Source: Flavobacteriaceae bacterium NBU2973
Lineage (GTDB): Bacteria > Bacteroidota > Bacteroidia > Flavobacteriales > Flavobacteriaceae
Length of the DNA stretch: 64,000 nt
NCBI GenBank assembly: GCA_026162565.1
Contig: JAOEIQ010000003.1
Location: 186,001-250,000 of the forward strand
Direction: 5' to 3'
In this document: piece after piece, positions 6,381 through 14,643 of the stretch
Numbering within the stretch: position 1 is the stretch's first letter
How the letters are laid out: each line of letters starts with the position of its first letter
Notes under the pieces: generated by a model
What the model was told of the DNA's origin: nothing
Databases searched by the model: none
What the model saw: the letters and a program-made list of their open reading frames with translations, nothing else
Made by a program: the position numbers and the translations under genes

Positions 6381-9233
6381 TTACTTGCTTAAATACATTT
6401 TTCGTCTAGAATACAAGTTGTAAAAATCATCATCTTTTAAGCTATCTATAAATAAGATACTCTCACCAGTACTCTTCATTTCAGGTCCTAATTTCTTGTT
6501 CACATTAGGGAATTTATTAAACGAAAATACTGGTTGTTTTATAGCATAACCATCTAAATGCGGTTTAAAGTCAAAATCGGTAACCTTCTTCTCACCTAAC
6601 ATGACTTTAGTTGCATAATTAACATATGGCTCGCCATAAGCTTTTGCTATAAAAGGCACTGTTCTTGATGCTCTTGGGTTGGCTTCTATAATGTATACTG
6701 TATCATCTTTAATAGCAAACTGTATATTTATAAGGCCAACAGTATTTAAGGCTTTAGCAATGGTATTTGTATGATCAACTATTTGCTGCATCACAAACTC
6801 ACCCAAATTAAAAGGTGGCAAGGTCGCATTACTATCTCCAGAGTGAATACCACATGGTTCAATGTGTTCCATGATTCCAATAATATAGACATTTTCACCA
6901 TCACAAATAGCATCTGCTTCAGCTTCTATAGCTCCATCAAGATAATGATCTAATAGTAATTTATTATTAGGGATTTTACGCAGTAAATCAACTACATGTT
7001 CTACCAATTCCTCTTTATTGATAACAATTTTCATACCTTGTCCTCCAAGTACATACGATGGTCTCACTAGAATTGGAAAATCTAATTTATCTGCTAAAGC
7101 TAAAGCTTCATCTGCTGTTTCTGCGACTCCAAATTCAGGATATGGAATGTTGTTTTCTTTTAGTAAGGTAGAGAAGCTTCCTCTATCTTCTGCTAAATCC
7201 AATGATTTGTATGTAGTACCAATAATCTTAATACCATAACGATCTAGCTTTTCTGCAAGTTTTAAAGCAGTTTGCCCTCCTAATTGTACAATGACACCTT
7301 CAGGTTTTTCATGACGTATAATGTCGTAGATGTGCTCCCAGAAAACAGGCTCAAAATATAATTTATCAGCTGTATCAAAATCAGTGGAAACCGTTTCTGG
7401 ATTACAGTTAATCATAATGGTTTCGTAGCCGCATTCTTTTGCGGCATAGACTCCATGTACACAACAATAATCAAACTCAATACCTTGTCCAATTCTATTT
7501 GGTCCAGAACCTAATACTATAATCTTTTTCTTATCAGATACAATACTTTCGTTAACTGGAAAACGTTTACCTTCAACAGTTTCTACATCACTTTCAAAAG
7601 TAGAATAATAATAAGGTGTTTGCGCTTTAAACTCCGCAGCACAAGTATCAACCAGCTTATACACACGATTGATGTTTAGTTCATCTCTTTTGTTATATAC
7701 TTGACTTTCTAAACAACCTAGCATGTGCGCGATCTGACGATCTCCATAACCTTTTTGTTTGGCTTCTAATAATAAATCACGTTCAATAGTATCGATTGTG
7801 AAAGTCGAAATCTCTTTCTCTAAATGATATAATTCTTCATATTGCTTTAGATACCACATATCTATTTTAGTAATATCATAAATCTTGCTTAAAGGAATTC
7901 CCATAGCAATAGCATCGTAAATCGCAAATACACGATCCCAACTGGCATTGGTTAATTTTTCAATAATCTGGTTATAATCTTTGTAACCCTTACCATCAGC
8001 ACCTAAACCATTACGTTTAATCTCTAACGATTGTGTTGCTTTGTGTAATGCCTCTTGGAACGAACGACCAATTCCCATCACTTCACCTACAGCTTTCATT
8101 TGTAAGCCTAATGTTCTATCAGAGCCTTCAAACTTATCAAAATTCCAACGTGGTATTTTTACAATCACATAATCGAGAGTAGGCTCAAATAATGCCGAAG
8201 TTGATTTTGTTATTTGATTATCTAATTCATCAAGTGTATAACCTATAGCGAGTTTTGTTGCTACTTTAGCAATAGGATATCCTGTAGCTTTACTAGCTAA
8301 TGCTGATGAACGAGACACACGAGGATTAATCTCAATGGCAATAATATCTTCTTTTTCATCAGGTGATACGGCAAACTGTACATTACATCCACCTTCAAAA
8401 TCACCAATTGAACGCATCATATGGATAGCCATATCACGCATTTTTTGATACGTTTTATCAGATAACGTCATAGCTGGAGCTACTGTAATAGAGTCTCCAG
8501 TATGAATTCCCATAGGATCCATATTTTCAATAGAACAAATAATAACCACGTTATCATTTTTATCACGAAGTAACTCTAACTCATACTCCTTCCATCCCAT
8601 CATAGCTTTATCAATCATGACCTCGTGAATTGGTGATGCTTCTAAACCGCGACTTAATAATTCATCAAAATCTTCTGCTTTGTAAACTATTGAAGCTCCT
8701 GCTCCACCAAGCGTGTATGAAGAACGAATTACCAGTGGAAAACCAAACTCTTGCGCAATTTCTTTTCCTTTTAAAAAGGATGTTGCTGTGGCTTGTGGTG
8801 CCATTGCAACACCAATTTCACCCATCAATTTTCTAAACTGCTCACGATCTTCTGTAACATTAATAGCATTGATATCAACACCAATCTGTTTGACATTAAA
8901 ATCTTCCCAAATACCTTTTTCATCTGCCTCTATACAAAGATTTAAAGCTGTTTGTCCACCCATTGTAGGAAGAACAGCATCAATTTGAGGATGTTCTTTA
9001 AGTATTTTAATAATGGATTTTGTAGTTAGTGGTAACAGGTATACATGATCAGCCATTGAAGGATCTGTCATGATTGTTGCTGGATTAGAATTGATAAGAA
9101 TGGTTTCAATTCCATCTTCACGTAAAGATCTTAAAGATTGTGATCCTGAATAATCAAATTCGCAAGCCTGACCAATAACAATAGGCCCTGAGCCTATAAT
9201 AAGTATGGATTTTAAGTCTTTGTTTTTTGGCAT
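6381..9233 (-). CDS. carB: Carbamoyl-phosphate synthase large subunit
   Basis: 950 aa. Makes carbamoyl phosphate from glutamine-derived ammonia, bicarbonate and two ATP for arginine and pyrimidine synthesis. It has two homologous ATP-grasp halves, each opening with a nucleotide-site motif (IIGSGPIVIGQACEFDYSGS near 12-31; VLGSGPNRIGQGIEFDYCCV in the second half) and containing EINPRVSRSSALASKATGYP and EANPRASRTVPFIAKAYGEP. At 950 residues it stops after the second ATP-grasp domain and lacks the C-terminal MGS-like allosteric domain of the 1073-aa E. coli enzyme, where UMP and ornithine bind. This short form is usual in this family of bacteria, to my knowledge. carA is not in the window. Confidence 0.97.
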   Translation of the reverse strand: MPKNKDLKSILIIGSGPIVIGQACEFDYSGSQSLRSLREDGIETILINSNPATIMTDPSMADHVYLLPLTTKSIIKILKEHPQIDAVLPTMGGQTALNLCIEADEKGIWEDFNVKQIGVDINAINVTEDREQFRKLMGEIGVAMAPQATATSFLKGKEIAQEFGFPLVIRSSYTLGGAGASIVYKAEDFDELLSRGLEASPIHEVMIDKAMMGWKEYELELLRDKNDNVVIICSIENMDPMGIHTGDSITVAPAMTLSDKTYQKMRDMAIHMMRSIGDFEGGCNVQFAVSPDEKEDIIAIEINPRVSRSSALASKATGYPIAKVATKLAIGYTLDELDNQITKSTSALFEPTLDYVIVKIPRWNFDKFEGSDRTLGLQMKAVGEVMGIGRSFQEALHKATQSLEIKRNGLGADGKGYKDYNQIIEKLTNASWDRVFAIYDAIAMGIPLSKIYDITKIDMWYLKQYEELYHLEKEISTFTIDTIERDLLLEAKQKGYGDRQIAHMLGCLESQVYNKRDELNINRVYKLVDTCAAEFKAQTPYYYSTFESDVETVEGKRFPVNESIVSDKKKIIVLGSGPNRIGQGIEFDYCCVHGVYAAKECGYETIMINCNPETVSTDFDTADKLYFEPVFWEHIYDIIRHEKPEGVIVQLGGQTALKLAEKLDRYGIKIIGTTYKSLDLAEDRGSFSTLLKENNIPYPEFGVAETADEALALADKLDFPILVRPSYVLGGQGMKIVINKEELVEHVVDLLRKIPNNKLLLDHYLDGAIEAEADAICDGENVYIIGIMEHIEPCGIHSGDSNATLPPFNLGEFVMQQIVDHTNTIAKALNTVGLINIQFAIKDDTVYIIEANPRASRTVPFIAKAYGEPYVNYATKVMLGEKKVTDFDFKPHLDGYAIKQPVFSFNKFPNVNKKLGPEMKSTGESILFIDSLKDDDFYNLYSRRKMYLSK

Positions 9234-9275
9234 TTTTTTAAAATTTTTTCAAAAATAGTTAGCATATAGGTATAA

Positions 9276-9306
9276 AAAAAGGCGTTACGTAATGTAACAC
9301 CTTTAA
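9276..9306 (-). terminator. Hairpin terminator between rpmH and carB
   Basis: Stem AAAGGCGTTAC / GTAACACCTTT (one bulged base) around GTAAT. On the - strand, the direction of rpmH, it is followed by a run of T, so it ends the rpmH transcript before carB. Confidence 0.7.
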
Positions 9307-9327
9307 ATTATTAACAATTGTTAATCA

Positions 9328-9489
9328 TTATCTTTTATGTCTTAATTCAGAAGATACACTCAATTTCTTTCTTCCTTTAGCTCTTCTACGAGCTAAAACC
9401 TTACGACCATTAACTGAAGCCATTCTTTCTCTAAAACCATGCTTGTTTTTTCTCTTTCTTTTCGATGGTTGAAACGTTCTTTTTGGCAT
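9328..9489 (-). CDS. rpmH: 50S ribosomal protein L34
   Basis: 53 aa, very basic. It opens with [19 protein letters not shown] and contains [20 protein letters not shown], the classic L34 sequence; the C-terminus is extended by [10 protein letters not shown], as in Bacteroidota. The start is the ATG complementary to 9487-9489. It has its own promoter upstream and a terminator downstream, so it is monocistronic here and is not next to rnpA or dnaA. Confidence 0.96.
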   Translation of the reverse strand: MPKRTFQPSKRKRKNKHGFRERMASVNGRKVLARRRAKGRKKLSVSSELRHKR

Positions 9490-9560
9490 TGTCTTCTATT
9501 TTTATGTAAACTTATATTCTTTATTGTAACTTTTTTGAGAACTTCCTCAAAAACTGGGTG

Positions 9561-9590
9561 CAAATATACAAAGGGTTTTTTATTTAGCAA
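9561..9590 (-). promoter_or_regulatory. rpmH promoter
   Basis: Read on the - strand: TTG (complement of 9588-9590), 19 nt, TATATTTG (complement of 9561-9568), an exact match to the Bacteroidota sigma-A consensus, about 70 nt before the rpmH start codon. Confidence 0.65.
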
Positions 9591-9623
9591 GTTTAAAATT
9601 AAAATATTTTTAATAGTTTTTGT

Positions 9624-9631
9624 TACCTTTG
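9624..9631 (+). promoter_or_regulatory. TACCTTTG -7 box before the TPR-like gene
   Basis: TACCTTTG followed by CA, a common flavobacterial -7 element, 24 nt before the chosen ATG at 9656. No clean TTG is seen at -33. The position argues that translation starts at 9656 and not at the earlier in-frame ATG at 9620, which would lie upstream of the transcript. Confidence 0.5.
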
Positions 9632-9655
9632 CAGCCACAAAATTTAACACCAAAA

Positions 9656-10234
9656 ATGTATCATAAAAATATAAAACTAATAATTGCAATTGCTGTTGTC
9701 GCTTTTGCAGTCTATCAGATGACTGAAGGTTATGTTGGTAACGGAATTGCATTAATTTTTCTAGCGCTAATATTTGTATTTCTTTACTTTAAAAATGAAT
9801 TGATTCTACTAGCTTTTTTAAGATTACGCAAGCAAGATTTTGCAGGTGCTCAAAAGTGGCTATCAAAAATTAAGAATCCATCAACTGCTCTCACAACAAA
9901 ACAGCAAGGATATTATAATTATCTGCAAGGTGTTATGGTTTCGCAAACTAATATGAATGAAGCTGAAAAGTTTTTTAAAAAAGCTATTTCTTTTGGTTTA
10001 TCCATGGATCATGATTTAGCCATGGCAAAATTAAATTTAGCAGGAATTGCTTTTAGTAAAAGACGACCTCAAGAAGCTAAAAAACTTTTAAAAGAAGCTG
10101 AAGACCTTGACAAACGCAACATGTTAGGTGATCAAATTAAAATGATGAAGCAGAATATGAAACGAGCTTCAGGACCTAAACAACATTATGGGCAACCAAC
10201 TAGTTCTCGACAAATGAGACGTAGTAGAAGATAG
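9656..10234 (+). CDS. Small membrane TPR-like (DUF2892-type) protein
   Basis: 192 aa from the ATG at 9656 (an in-frame ATG at 9620 precedes the -7 box and is rejected). Two close hydrophobic segments (about residues 5-21 and 27-45) form a membrane hairpin like DUF2892. They are followed by a helical cytoplasmic part with TPR-like pairs: GYYNYLQGVMVSQTNMNEAE and LAMAKLNLAGIAFSKRRPQ, then a basic Gln/Arg tail. Probably a scaffold; no specific function recognised. Confidence 0.75.
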   Translation: MYHKNIKLIIAIAVVAFAVYQMTEGYVGNGIALIFLALIFVFLYFKNELILLAFLRLRKQDFAGAQKWLSKIKNPSTALTTKQQGYYNYLQGVMVSQTNMNEAEKFFKKAISFGLSMDHDLAMAKLNLAGIAFSKRRPQEAKKLLKEAEDLDKRNMLGDQIKMMKQNMKRASGPKQHYGQPTSSRQMRRSRR

Positions 10235-10268
10235 AACAAAGAGGTCAACTAAAAAGTAAAAAAAACAA

Positions 10269-10345
10269 TTTGTCAGGTCGAGCGGAGTCGAGACCTCATT
10301 TGGCACTCTGTAAGTCGAAGTTCTCGACTCCGCTCGAACAGACAA
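10269..10345. repeat. Palindromic repeat element, full copy A
   Basis: Two 24-nt arms facing each other, 10269-10292 and 10321-10344, with only two mismatches; core GTCGAGCGGAGTCGAGA against TCTCGACTCCGCTCGA, loop of 28 nt. G+C-rich in an A+T-rich setting. The same arms recur at 25074-25149 and in frame within purL at 33778-33838. It lies in the convergent gap between the TPR-like gene and the lytic transglycosylase gene, where it can also act as a transcription barrier. Confidence 0.9.
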
Positions 10346-10401
10346 GCAAATTAAATTTATCTTTCTGATAATCTATTTTCATTAGAAAATATCTTTATTA
10401 T

Positions 10402-11328
10402 TTAAGGTTTAGAATAATATCCTTGCTCTGGTATTTCTATAAAGTATTGCTTTCTAGACTTATTATTTAAATGCTTTTCGCGTAACCAAGGATTGTGGAT
10501 TTTTAAAATCTTATAATTAATTCCGAAGCCTTTTGCAAAATCTGAAAAATCAGTTACGGCTGTATCTACACTAACCTTGTAGGTTGGCACATAACTATAG
10601 AGATCTTTATCTCTAAAATTAAAACCATACTTATCAGCATTATTAAGTATTTCTTTTAAAGCAATTATTCTAAATACATAGCGACCAGTTTCCTCTCCTA
10701 ATAATAAATCGTAATAATCTGAAACTTTCTGTCTGTCTAATTCTTTTGAAACACCATAGTTCCCTGCATTATATGCTGCTGCTGCTAGAGTCCAAGAACC
10801 AAAACGATCTTTTGCTTTTTGCAAATATTTACAAGCTACACGTGTTGCCATTTCTAGATTAAAGCGTTCATCTACATTATCGTTAACTTCCAAACCATTT
10901 TCACGACCTGTTGCTTTCATTATTTGCCAAAAGCCCTTAGCTCCAGCTGGAGATGTTGCATTCGTCAAACCACTTTCGATAACTGCTAAATATTTAAAAT
11001 CATCAGGAATACCATATTCAGCGAGAATAGGTTCAATAATAGGAAAATACTTGTTCGCTCTTTTAAACATTAGTAATCCGTTGGACTGCCAATAGGTATT
11101 AACAAGTAACTCACGATCCATTCGCTCATAGATATCAGGATTTTCTAGTGGCACTTTCTCACCTGCAAAATCTAGATAACCCGGAACCTGTAATGCATAA
11201 ACATTATAATCGTTTATAAGTTTCTTTTCGAAATTTTCATCAGTTGGGGCATCTTGAACTGCAAAAATGAATAAAGTAGCCAAACAAATTAACCCAACTA
11301 GTGCTAATGTTTTTTGTAATGTCTTCAT
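10402..11328 (-). CDS. Membrane-associated lytic transglycosylase (SLT domain)
   Basis: 308 aa. Signal or anchor segment at 7-24. The SLT fold spans about 95-225, with catalytic Glu118 in LAVIESGL followed by SPAGAKGFWQIM (126-137) and AAAAYNAGNYGV, the family's standard motifs. It cleaves the MurNAc-GlcNAc bond of peptidoglycan, leaving 1,6-anhydro ends. There is no LysM module, in contrast to full-length MltD. The palindromic element lies behind its stop codon. Confidence 0.9.
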   Translation of the reverse strand: MKTLQKTLALVGLICLATLFIFAVQDAPTDENFEKKLINDYNVYALQVPGYLDFAGEKVPLENPDIYERMDRELLVNTYWQSNGLLMFKRANKYFPIIEPILAEYGIPDDFKYLAVIESGLTNATSPAGAKGFWQIMKATGRENGLEVNDNVDERFNLEMATRVACKYLQKAKDRFGSWTLAAAAYNAGNYGVSKELDRQKVSDYYDLLLGEETGRYVFRIIALKEILNNADKYGFNFRDKDLYSYVPTYKVSVDTAVTDFSDFAKGFGINYKILKIHNPWLREKHLNNKSRKQYFIEIPEQGYYSKP

Positions 11329-11356
11329 TTTAATAAGTTTGAGCTAAAAATAGCAA

Positions 11357-12025
11357 TTATTTTTTGTCTAGTATAATCTTTGGTAAATTTTCGTTGAACC
11401 ATTTAAATCGATTGATAATCATAATATGAGAACCGCCTTTTATGATGTGGCATTTTCCTTGGCATGAATGAGGAAAAACCATGTCCTTATCTCCGTGAAT
11501 AAAAACTGTATCTGGATTTGGTGCTTCTTGATCCCAGAAAATCACTTGTTCGATTGCCCAATCTAAATACTGTTTATCTGTAATAGAGAGGTATTTTTTA
11601 TACAATTCTATTCGCTTGGTAATCGTCTCTCCAAACGAGTATTTAGCTAAAAGGTCTAAATTATTAAGCAATTGAGTAGGTAATAATTTATAGGCTTTTC
11701 CATATTTAGCTATTTTTAGTCGCTTTGGTAGTTCGTGTTTGGATTTAACACTAGACACAACAATGACTTTTCTAAACGCTTTAATTTTTGCCATTTCTTG
11801 AACTAGAATTCCACCAAAAGATACGCCAAGCAATACACTATTATCGTACTCAATTTTTTGACACATCTCTTTAGCATACTCTAGAAGCGATTGCTTTGGT
11901 TTAGGAATAAACCATTCTAACCAATGAATTTTAAATTGACTTTTAGGTAATTCTATATATTCAAATATCGTTGGATTAGCTGCCATACCTGGCATTAAAT
12001 AAACGTGAATGATTTCTTGAGTCAT
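11357..12025 (-). CDS. Alpha/beta hydrolase
   Basis: 222 aa with the alpha/beta-hydrolase plan: an early YLMPGMAANPTIF loop (oxyanion region), the nucleophile elbow LGVSFGGI (Ser69), an acid region FIHGDKDMVFPHS and the catalytic His in KGGSHIMI. No signal peptide. Substrate not predictable; carboxylesterase-like is the safest reading. It is 28 nt upstream of, and in line with, the lytic transglycosylase gene, so the two may be co-transcribed. Confidence 0.85.
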   Translation of the reverse strand: MTQEIIHVYLMPGMAANPTIFEYIELPKSQFKIHWLEWFIPKPKQSLLEYAKEMCQKIEYDNSVLLGVSFGGILVQEMAKIKAFRKVIVVSSVKSKHELPKRLKIAKYGKAYKLLPTQLLNNLDLLAKYSFGETITKRIELYKKYLSITDKQYLDWAIEQVIFWDQEAPNPDTVFIHGDKDMVFPHSCQGKCHIIKGGSHIMIINRFKWFNENLPKIILDKK

Positions 12026-12071
12026 AAGTAATTATAATTCAATATAATAAGAAAAATTGGTATATTTTTTG

Positions 12072-12079
12072 TACCTTTG
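12072..12079 (+). promoter_or_regulatory. TACCTTTG -7 box before the GNAT gene
   Basis: TACCTTTG followed by CA, 68 nt before the ATG at 12148, in the divergent gap between the hydrolase and GNAT genes. The nearest TTG (12057-12059) is too close for a -33 box, so only the -7 element is supported. Confidence 0.5.
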
Positions 12080-12147
12080 CAAAAGCAAAACTATGAAAAT
12101 AGTTCCTTCTTGGTAAAATTTTCCTTTAACGACAAAATTAATTAAAA

Positions 12148-12444
12148 ATGGTAGATGCAGCTGAACTAATTGACAATGACTTTTTACGTCAATTTGAATT
12201 GAAAGTAGATGATAATTTAGCAAAAATTGAATACTCACTTCAAGAACGAAAAATCTTTTTAACCAAACTAATTATACCAGAAAACGTAGCTGAAGATAAT
12301 TTTCAAGAAACATTTATAAAAATGGTTTTTGAAAATATTCAAGAACGCAACATTAGTGTTGTTCCTACAAGCCCAGAGATCGCGAAATTTATTAGACGCC
12401 ATAGACAATATAGAAGTATGTTGCCTGTAGGTGTTCGCATATAA
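12148..12444 (+). CDS. Small GNAT-like acetyltransferase (YjdJ type)
   Basis: 98 aa. Matches the short GNAT group of about 95 residues: NKL-like IEYSLQERKIFLTKLIIPE followed by helix FQETFIKMVFENIQERNISVVPT and a PEIAKFIRRH ending. These carry the acetyl-CoA-binding half of the GNAT fold; substrate unknown. Single gene with its own -7 box and a perfect hairpin terminator. Confidence 0.8.
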   Translation: MVDAAELIDNDFLRQFELKVDDNLAKIEYSLQERKIFLTKLIIPENVAEDNFQETFIKMVFENIQERNISVVPTSPEIAKFIRRHRQYRSMLPVGVRI

Positions 12445-12462
12445 ATTGACACTGTTTAGTAC

Positions 12463-12492
12463 AAAAAAGCCTCGCAATTGCGAGGCTTTTTT
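12463..12492. terminator. Perfectly palindromic bidirectional terminator
   Basis: Thirty-nt perfect palindrome: AAAAAAGCCTCGCAA and its complement TTGCGAGGCTTTTTT. It ends both the GNAT gene (+) and the convergent mtaB gene (-). Confidence 0.92.
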
Positions 12493-12500
12493 AATACCAT

Positions 12501-13853
12501 CTATCTAACAAGTTGTTCACTCTCTACAAAACAAAATCTGACCATTCCATCATCATCTATTTTAGTTAGCTCAACTCTATGTAAAGTGTTTACCAATTCA
12601 GGATTCCAAGGTGTTTTTACCTTAACATAGTTTTCTGTGAAACCATGAATATAACCTTCTTTATTTTCACTTTCAAAGAGAACAGTTCTAATAGTACCTA
12701 TTTGTTTTTCATAAAATGCACGACGCTTTTTAACAGACAAACCTCGTAACATTTTACTTCGTTTTGCTCTAATATTTTTTGGCACAACACCTTCCATTTC
12801 TGCAGCTAGCGTGTTATCTCGCTCCGAATAGGTAAATACATGCAAATACGAAATATCTAATTCTGTTAAAAAATTATAGGTTTCTAAAAAATGTTCGTCT
12901 GTTTCACCTGGGAAACCAACTATAACATCTACTCCAATACAAGCATGAGGCATAACCTCTTTAATTTTTGCAACGCGATTCACATACAATTCCTTCATAT
13001 AACGACGTCGCATGAGTTTTAGAATAGTATTGCTTCCACTTTGCAATGGAATATGAAAATGAGGCACAAAAGCTTTGCTATTTGAAACAAACTCTATGGT
13101 TTCATTTTTTAATAGATTAGGTTCAATTGAAGAAATACGTAGTCGCTCGATGCCTTCAACTTTGTCTAGAGCCTGAACCAATTCATAGAACGTATGTTCA
13201 TGCTTTTTATTTCCAAATTCACCTTTACCATAGTCACCAATATTAACTCCTGTTAATACGATCTCCTTTATATTTTTTTCAGAAATCTCTTTAGCATTAT
13301 TAAGCACATTCTCTAACGTATCACTTCTAGAAATTCCTCTAGCTAACGGAATTGTGCAATACGTACACTTGTAATCGCAACCATCTTGGACTTTTAAAAA
13401 CGCGCGAGTTCTATCGCCTATGGAATAACTCCCTACATAAAAGTCAGCATCTTCAATTTCACAAGAATGCACCTCACCAACCCCTCGACTGCGCTCGGGA
13501 TGACTCAATAAATCATTTATATATCCAGTAATGTTAAACTTTTCAGTTGCTCCTAAAACTAAATCTACACCATTAACATCTGCTAATTCTTGTGGTTTTA
13601 ATTGTGCATAACAACCAACAGCAGCAACAAAAGCTTCAGGATTATTTTTTTGTGCTTGCTTCACAATAGTTTTGAAACGCTTATCTGCATTCTCTGTTAC
13701 AGAACAGGTATTAATAACATAAATATCTGCCTGCTCTGAAAAGTCAACGCGATCAAAACCTTCATCTTGAAAATTTCTAGCTATCGTAGAAGTTTCAGAG
13801 AAATTAAGTTTACAACCTAAAGTATAAAAAGCAACTTTTTTTCTAGTATCCAT
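12501..13853 (-). CDS. mtaB: tRNA t6A37 methylthiotransferase MtaB
   Basis: 450 aa radical-SAM enzyme that converts t6A37 of tRNA to ms2t6A. N-terminal UPF0004 domain with its three cluster cysteines (C14 in TLGCKLN, C50 in INTCSVT, C81 in AVGCYAQ), radical-SAM triad CDYKCTYC (C159, C163, C166), and a TRAM-like C-terminus. Residues 118-126 (HPERSRGVG), between the first domain and the radical-SAM triad, are encoded by a copy of the palindromic repeat (DNA 13478-13506) in frame; this stretch is not part of the usual family sequence. The reading frame is intact, so the enzyme is probably active. Confidence 0.94.
   Translation of the reverse strand: MDTRKKVAFYTLGCKLNFSETSTIARNFQDEGFDRVDFSEQADIYVINTCSVTENADKRFKTIVKQAQKNNPEAFVAAVGCYAQLKPQELADVNGVDLVLGATEKFNITGYINDLLSHPERSRGVGEVHSCEIEDADFYVGSYSIGDRTRAFLKVQDGCDYKCTYCTIPLARGISRSDTLENVLNNAKEISEKNIKEIVLTGVNIGDYGKGEFGNKKHEHTFYELVQALDKVEGIERLRISSIEPNLLKNETIEFVSNSKAFVPHFHIPLQSGSNTILKLMRRRYMKELYVNRVAKIKEVMPHACIGVDVIVGFPGETDEHFLETYNFLTELDISYLHVFTYSERDNTLAAEMEGVVPKNIRAKRSKMLRGLSVKKRRAFYEKQIGTIRTVLFESENKEGYIHGFTENYVKVKTPWNPELVNTLHRVELTKIDDDGMVRFCFVESEQLVR
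13478..13506. repeat. Palindromic repeat half-element inside mtaB
   Basis: CCTCGACTGCGCTCGGGATGAC (within 13478-13506) matches one arm of the repeat seen at 10321-10344 and 33815-33838. It lies in the mtaB reading frame and encodes SHPERSRG on the - strand. The second arm is absent. Confidence 0.75.
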
Positions 13854-13871
13854 CGAACTTTATAAAGCTTG

Positions 13872-13904
13872 CAAATATAACAAAAAAAGAGCGTTTTTAC
13901 TCAA
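13872..13904 (-). promoter_or_regulatory. mtaB promoter
   Basis: On the - strand: TTG (complement of 13902-13904), 22 nt, TATATTTG (complement of 13872-13879), 19 nt before the mtaB ATG. It overlaps the terminator of the upstream gene. Confidence 0.5.
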
Positions 13905-13912
13905 AACGCTCT
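13888..13912 (-). terminator. Terminator of the T9SS-tagged small protein gene
   Basis: Stem AGAGCGTTTT / AAAACGCTCT with a 5-nt loop; on the - strand it is followed by a T run. Confidence 0.75.
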
Positions 13913-13937
13913 CTTCTATAAGTAAAAAATTAGAACT

Positions 13938-14519
13938 CTATTTTAAAATAATTCTATTTGTTTGAGATCCTAAATTTGTGATTGTTTTTAATAAGTAAAT
14001 ACCAGAATTAAAATTTGACAAGTCTATAGTTTTACTATTAGAAGTAAAGACCTTTCTTCCTGTAATTGTAAACACTTCAACAAGTTCAAGAACTGCTGAA
14101 TTATTTAACTGAATATTAATTAAACCAGTTGTTGGATTAGGAGTAAAACTAACTTTGTAATCTTTAAATTCAGCTGAAGAAAGTGTTATAAGATTTCCAC
14201 TTGAATCATAACTACAAACAGTACCATCACCATAATCAACTGTCATCTCAAATGTTGGTGGTGGTGTTTGAGAAGCTGGATTTAATTCATACTCAAGATT
14301 TCCTCCATTACAGTTTACAAAAGTATACGTCAAAGATCCATTAACAGTGATAGTTGTTGGCCAATCTGAGTTGCAACCATTCTGACCATTAGGCACAGTA
14401 AAAATTGGTTCTGCTGGTGAGCTTTGCCCTGAAGTTTTAATTGAAGTCGGACATACTAATTGTGCGTGTAAAAATGAACATGCAAAAAATAGTGAAATTA
14501 GTAGGGTAATTTTTTTCAT
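13938..14519 (-). CDS. Small secreted protein with T9SS sorting domain
   Basis: 193 aa. Signal peptide 1-19 (LHAQ). The middle (20-115), rich in Pro, Gly, Asn and Cys, is not a family I recognise. The C-terminal 75 residues are a Por sorting domain (VSFTPNPTTGLINIQL, LVEVFTITGRKVF, SGIYLLKT, NRIILK). Export by type IX secretion is expected; function unknown. Flanked by its own terminator. Confidence 0.8.
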   Translation of the reverse strand: MKKITLLISLFFACSFLHAQLVCPTSIKTSGQSSPAEPIFTVPNGQNGCNSDWPTTITVNGSLTYTFVNCNGGNLEYELNPASQTPPPTFEMTVDYGDGTVCSYDSSGNLITLSSAEFKDYKVSFTPNPTTGLINIQLNNSAVLELVEVFTITGRKVFTSNSKTIDLSNFNSGIYLLKTITNLGSQTNRIILK

Positions 14520-14643
14520 AGTGAGTTAAGTTATTATGTTTCAATTTTTAGACACAAGTATATACGAAAAGTCACAATTGAAGGTTTTAACTTATGATTA
14601 TAGTAAATAAAAAAGTATATTTTTGAAAAGTAAAACCTAGTAC

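Noticed and set aside
9393-9752. ORF antisense to the TPR-like gene and rpmH
   Set aside because: Shadow frame; the rpmH frame at 9328-9489 encodes a perfect L34 protein.
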